A stretch of DNA of 64,000 nucleotides from an uncultured Lachnospiraceae bacterium (GTDB lineage Bacteria; Bacillota; Clostridia; Lachnospirales; Lachnospiraceae): positions 1-64,000 of the forward strand of contig CAJTVN010000002.1 of assembly GCA_910579685.1 (NCBI GenBank), written 5' to 3'. Below the pieces are notes generated by a model. That model did not search any database, was not told the origin of the DNA, and saw only the letters and a list, made by a program, of their open reading frames with translations. Position numbers and translations under genes: made by a program. Positions within the stretch are counted from its first letter, which is position 1. Every line of letters starts with the position of its first letter. Of the stretch, positions 63,062 to 64,000 are shown one piece after another.

Positions 63062-64000
63062 CTGGCGACCTCCTTCCCGTACAGTTCCAACCATTCCTCC
63101 CTTGGTATGGCCCTTAGACTCTCTTTTCTGTAAAACTCTCTGGTAACTGTATTTGTCCAGGCTTCCGGATCGGCAGTTATTGGCATATGCATAAGAGGTC
63201 CCTGCTCGTCATTAATGAAAGGAACAATCACATCACTTACCGTCTCATCCAAAAGAAGATCTGTCTGAAGATCCATCTGCTCTTTATAATCAGACGCCTG
63301 CCCACTGGTAATATAAATTAAGCTCTTATAGGTAGTGGTTTGTTTCAGATTTCCTTTACATACCCATAACAACAGAATACACAAGACAAATCCCGGCATC
63401 ACTATCGTCCGGTAAGTCCAACCTGCTGCCGTCTCTCCATGCTTTTTCATCCTGATTTTTCCTGCCGCTTTATCAGCCGCCGCAGTAAGAACTCCCACCA
63501 TCAGAATCAGGAATACCTGATAGTTCATATTATATACCCCAAGAGAAACCTCCACATTCGCATAAATTGCAGGTGTCTGCATGGCACTGTACAGACAGTA
63601 TAAGCCAATACACGTCCAAATGGGATATTTCAGATCTCTCTGCTTTTTCTGCCTTAGAAACGCTTCCACCAGGATCAGAAACAAGACAAGAAAACCGATC
63701 CAAACAACCGGTGTTTCTTTCATATATTGAATAATATCCTCAATACCGTACACAAAAGACAACCCGATCGCTGCAATTCCCTTTGAAGCAGAAAATCCAA
63801 ATTCTTCACCGCCTCTGACTCTGTTCCCCGGAGCTTTCATGCTGATAATAAGTCCTGCTAATTCAAATAATACAGGTATAATCAGCCTCCCGGCTTTTCT
63901 TCCCCTTCCCTTTTCTTTGGACAGATAAATATACAGCATTGCATAGGCCACAACAACCAGCGAAAACAAAGCGGCCTGATAATTGGAACCTCCAAGTAAC
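63058..64000 (-). CDS. DUF6056-like membrane protein, 5' end beyond the window
   Basis: The frame is open to the window edge (LLGGSNYQAALFSLVV...), so the start lies upstream; only the last ~313 residues are seen. There are about six membrane segments and a soluble C-terminal region (CKGNLKQTTTYKSLIYI...). The layout resembles DUF6056 membrane proteins of surface-glycan loci, possibly GT-C-like. The gene overlaps the hydrolase by four bases (ATGA). Family call is moderate because the N-terminus is missing. Confidence 0.6.
   Translation of the reverse strand, partial: LLGGSNYQAALFSLVVVAYAMLYIYLSKEKGRGRKAGRLIIPVLFELAGLIISMKAPGNRVRGGEEFGFSASKGIAAIGLSFVYGIEDIIQYMKETPVVWIGFLVLFLILVEAFLRQKKQRDLKYPIWTCIGLYCLYSAMQTPAIYANVEVSLGVYNMNYQVFLILMVGVLTAAADKAAGKIRMKKHGETAAGWTYRTIVMPGFVLCILLLWVCKGNLKQTTTYKSLIYITSGQASDYKEQMDLQTDLLLDETVSDVIVPFINDEQGPLMHMPITADPEAWTNTVTREFYRKESLRAIPREEWLELYGKEVAR

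Overview
The window looks like chromosomal DNA of a Gram-positive Clostridia, most likely a gut Lachnospiraceae. This is inferred from AGGAGG-type ribosome sites, an Agr-type GHKL kinase with a LytTR regulator, AbrB/PIN and YafQ-like toxin-antitoxin remnants, an AmmeMemoRadiSam locus, and a CotH/VTC/DUF4956 cassette. Nearly all genes lie on the minus strand. No rRNA, tRNA or CRISPR array was seen.

Bases 1-16.1 kb form an accessory, defence-like region. A truncated ABC permease is cut by an IS256-family element. Next to the element is a compact minus-strand cassette: XRE regulator, giant HD plus Hsp90-like ATPase, ImmA/IrrE protease, two-TM SLATT-like protein and AbiH-like protein. Upstream of it lies a Septu-like HNH nuclease/ATPase pair whose ATPase carries three homopolymer frameshifts. 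A DUF4143 ATPase (plus strand) and a three-gene GHKL ATPase / STAS-like / membrane protein cassette with its own promoter follow.

Bases 16.1-23.4 kb form a region of gene decay. It holds a radical SAM gene of the AmmeMemoRadiSam system that seems to have lost two internal segments, an intact fused Memo/AMMECR1 gene, an AAA-ATPase/PD-(D/E)XK gene with a deletion junction at a short repeat, a two-copy 48-bp repeat, an Agr-like regulatory operon, a yafQ-like toxin pseudogene, and an AbrB/PIN pair whose toxin is cut short next to a DnaC-like fragment.

Bases 23.4-64 kb form a large surface-glycan locus. One block (36.99 to 23.4 kb, minus) holds GT-C-type membrane proteins, YfhO, an epimerase, a PAP2-GDPD fusion, a polyprenyl-type GT2, a cytidylyltransferase-dehydrogenase fusion and a metallophosphoesterase-GDPD fusion. 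A second, nearly gapless block (64 to 38.6 kb, minus) holds a GH88/105-like hydrolase, fucosyltransferases, a Wzy-like polymerase, a TagA-GT4 fusion, an acyltransferase, GT4 enzymes, a SPASM-type radical SAM protein, CotH/DUF4353/VTC/DUF4956, a DUF1792 transferase, a methyltransferase, GT-C proteins and an ABC flippase. One plus-strand membrane gene with its own promoter separates the two blocks. Together they suggest building, flipping, polymerising and decorating a cell-wall polysaccharide, possibly carrying fucose and glycerol-phosphate-type groups; this chemistry is inferred.
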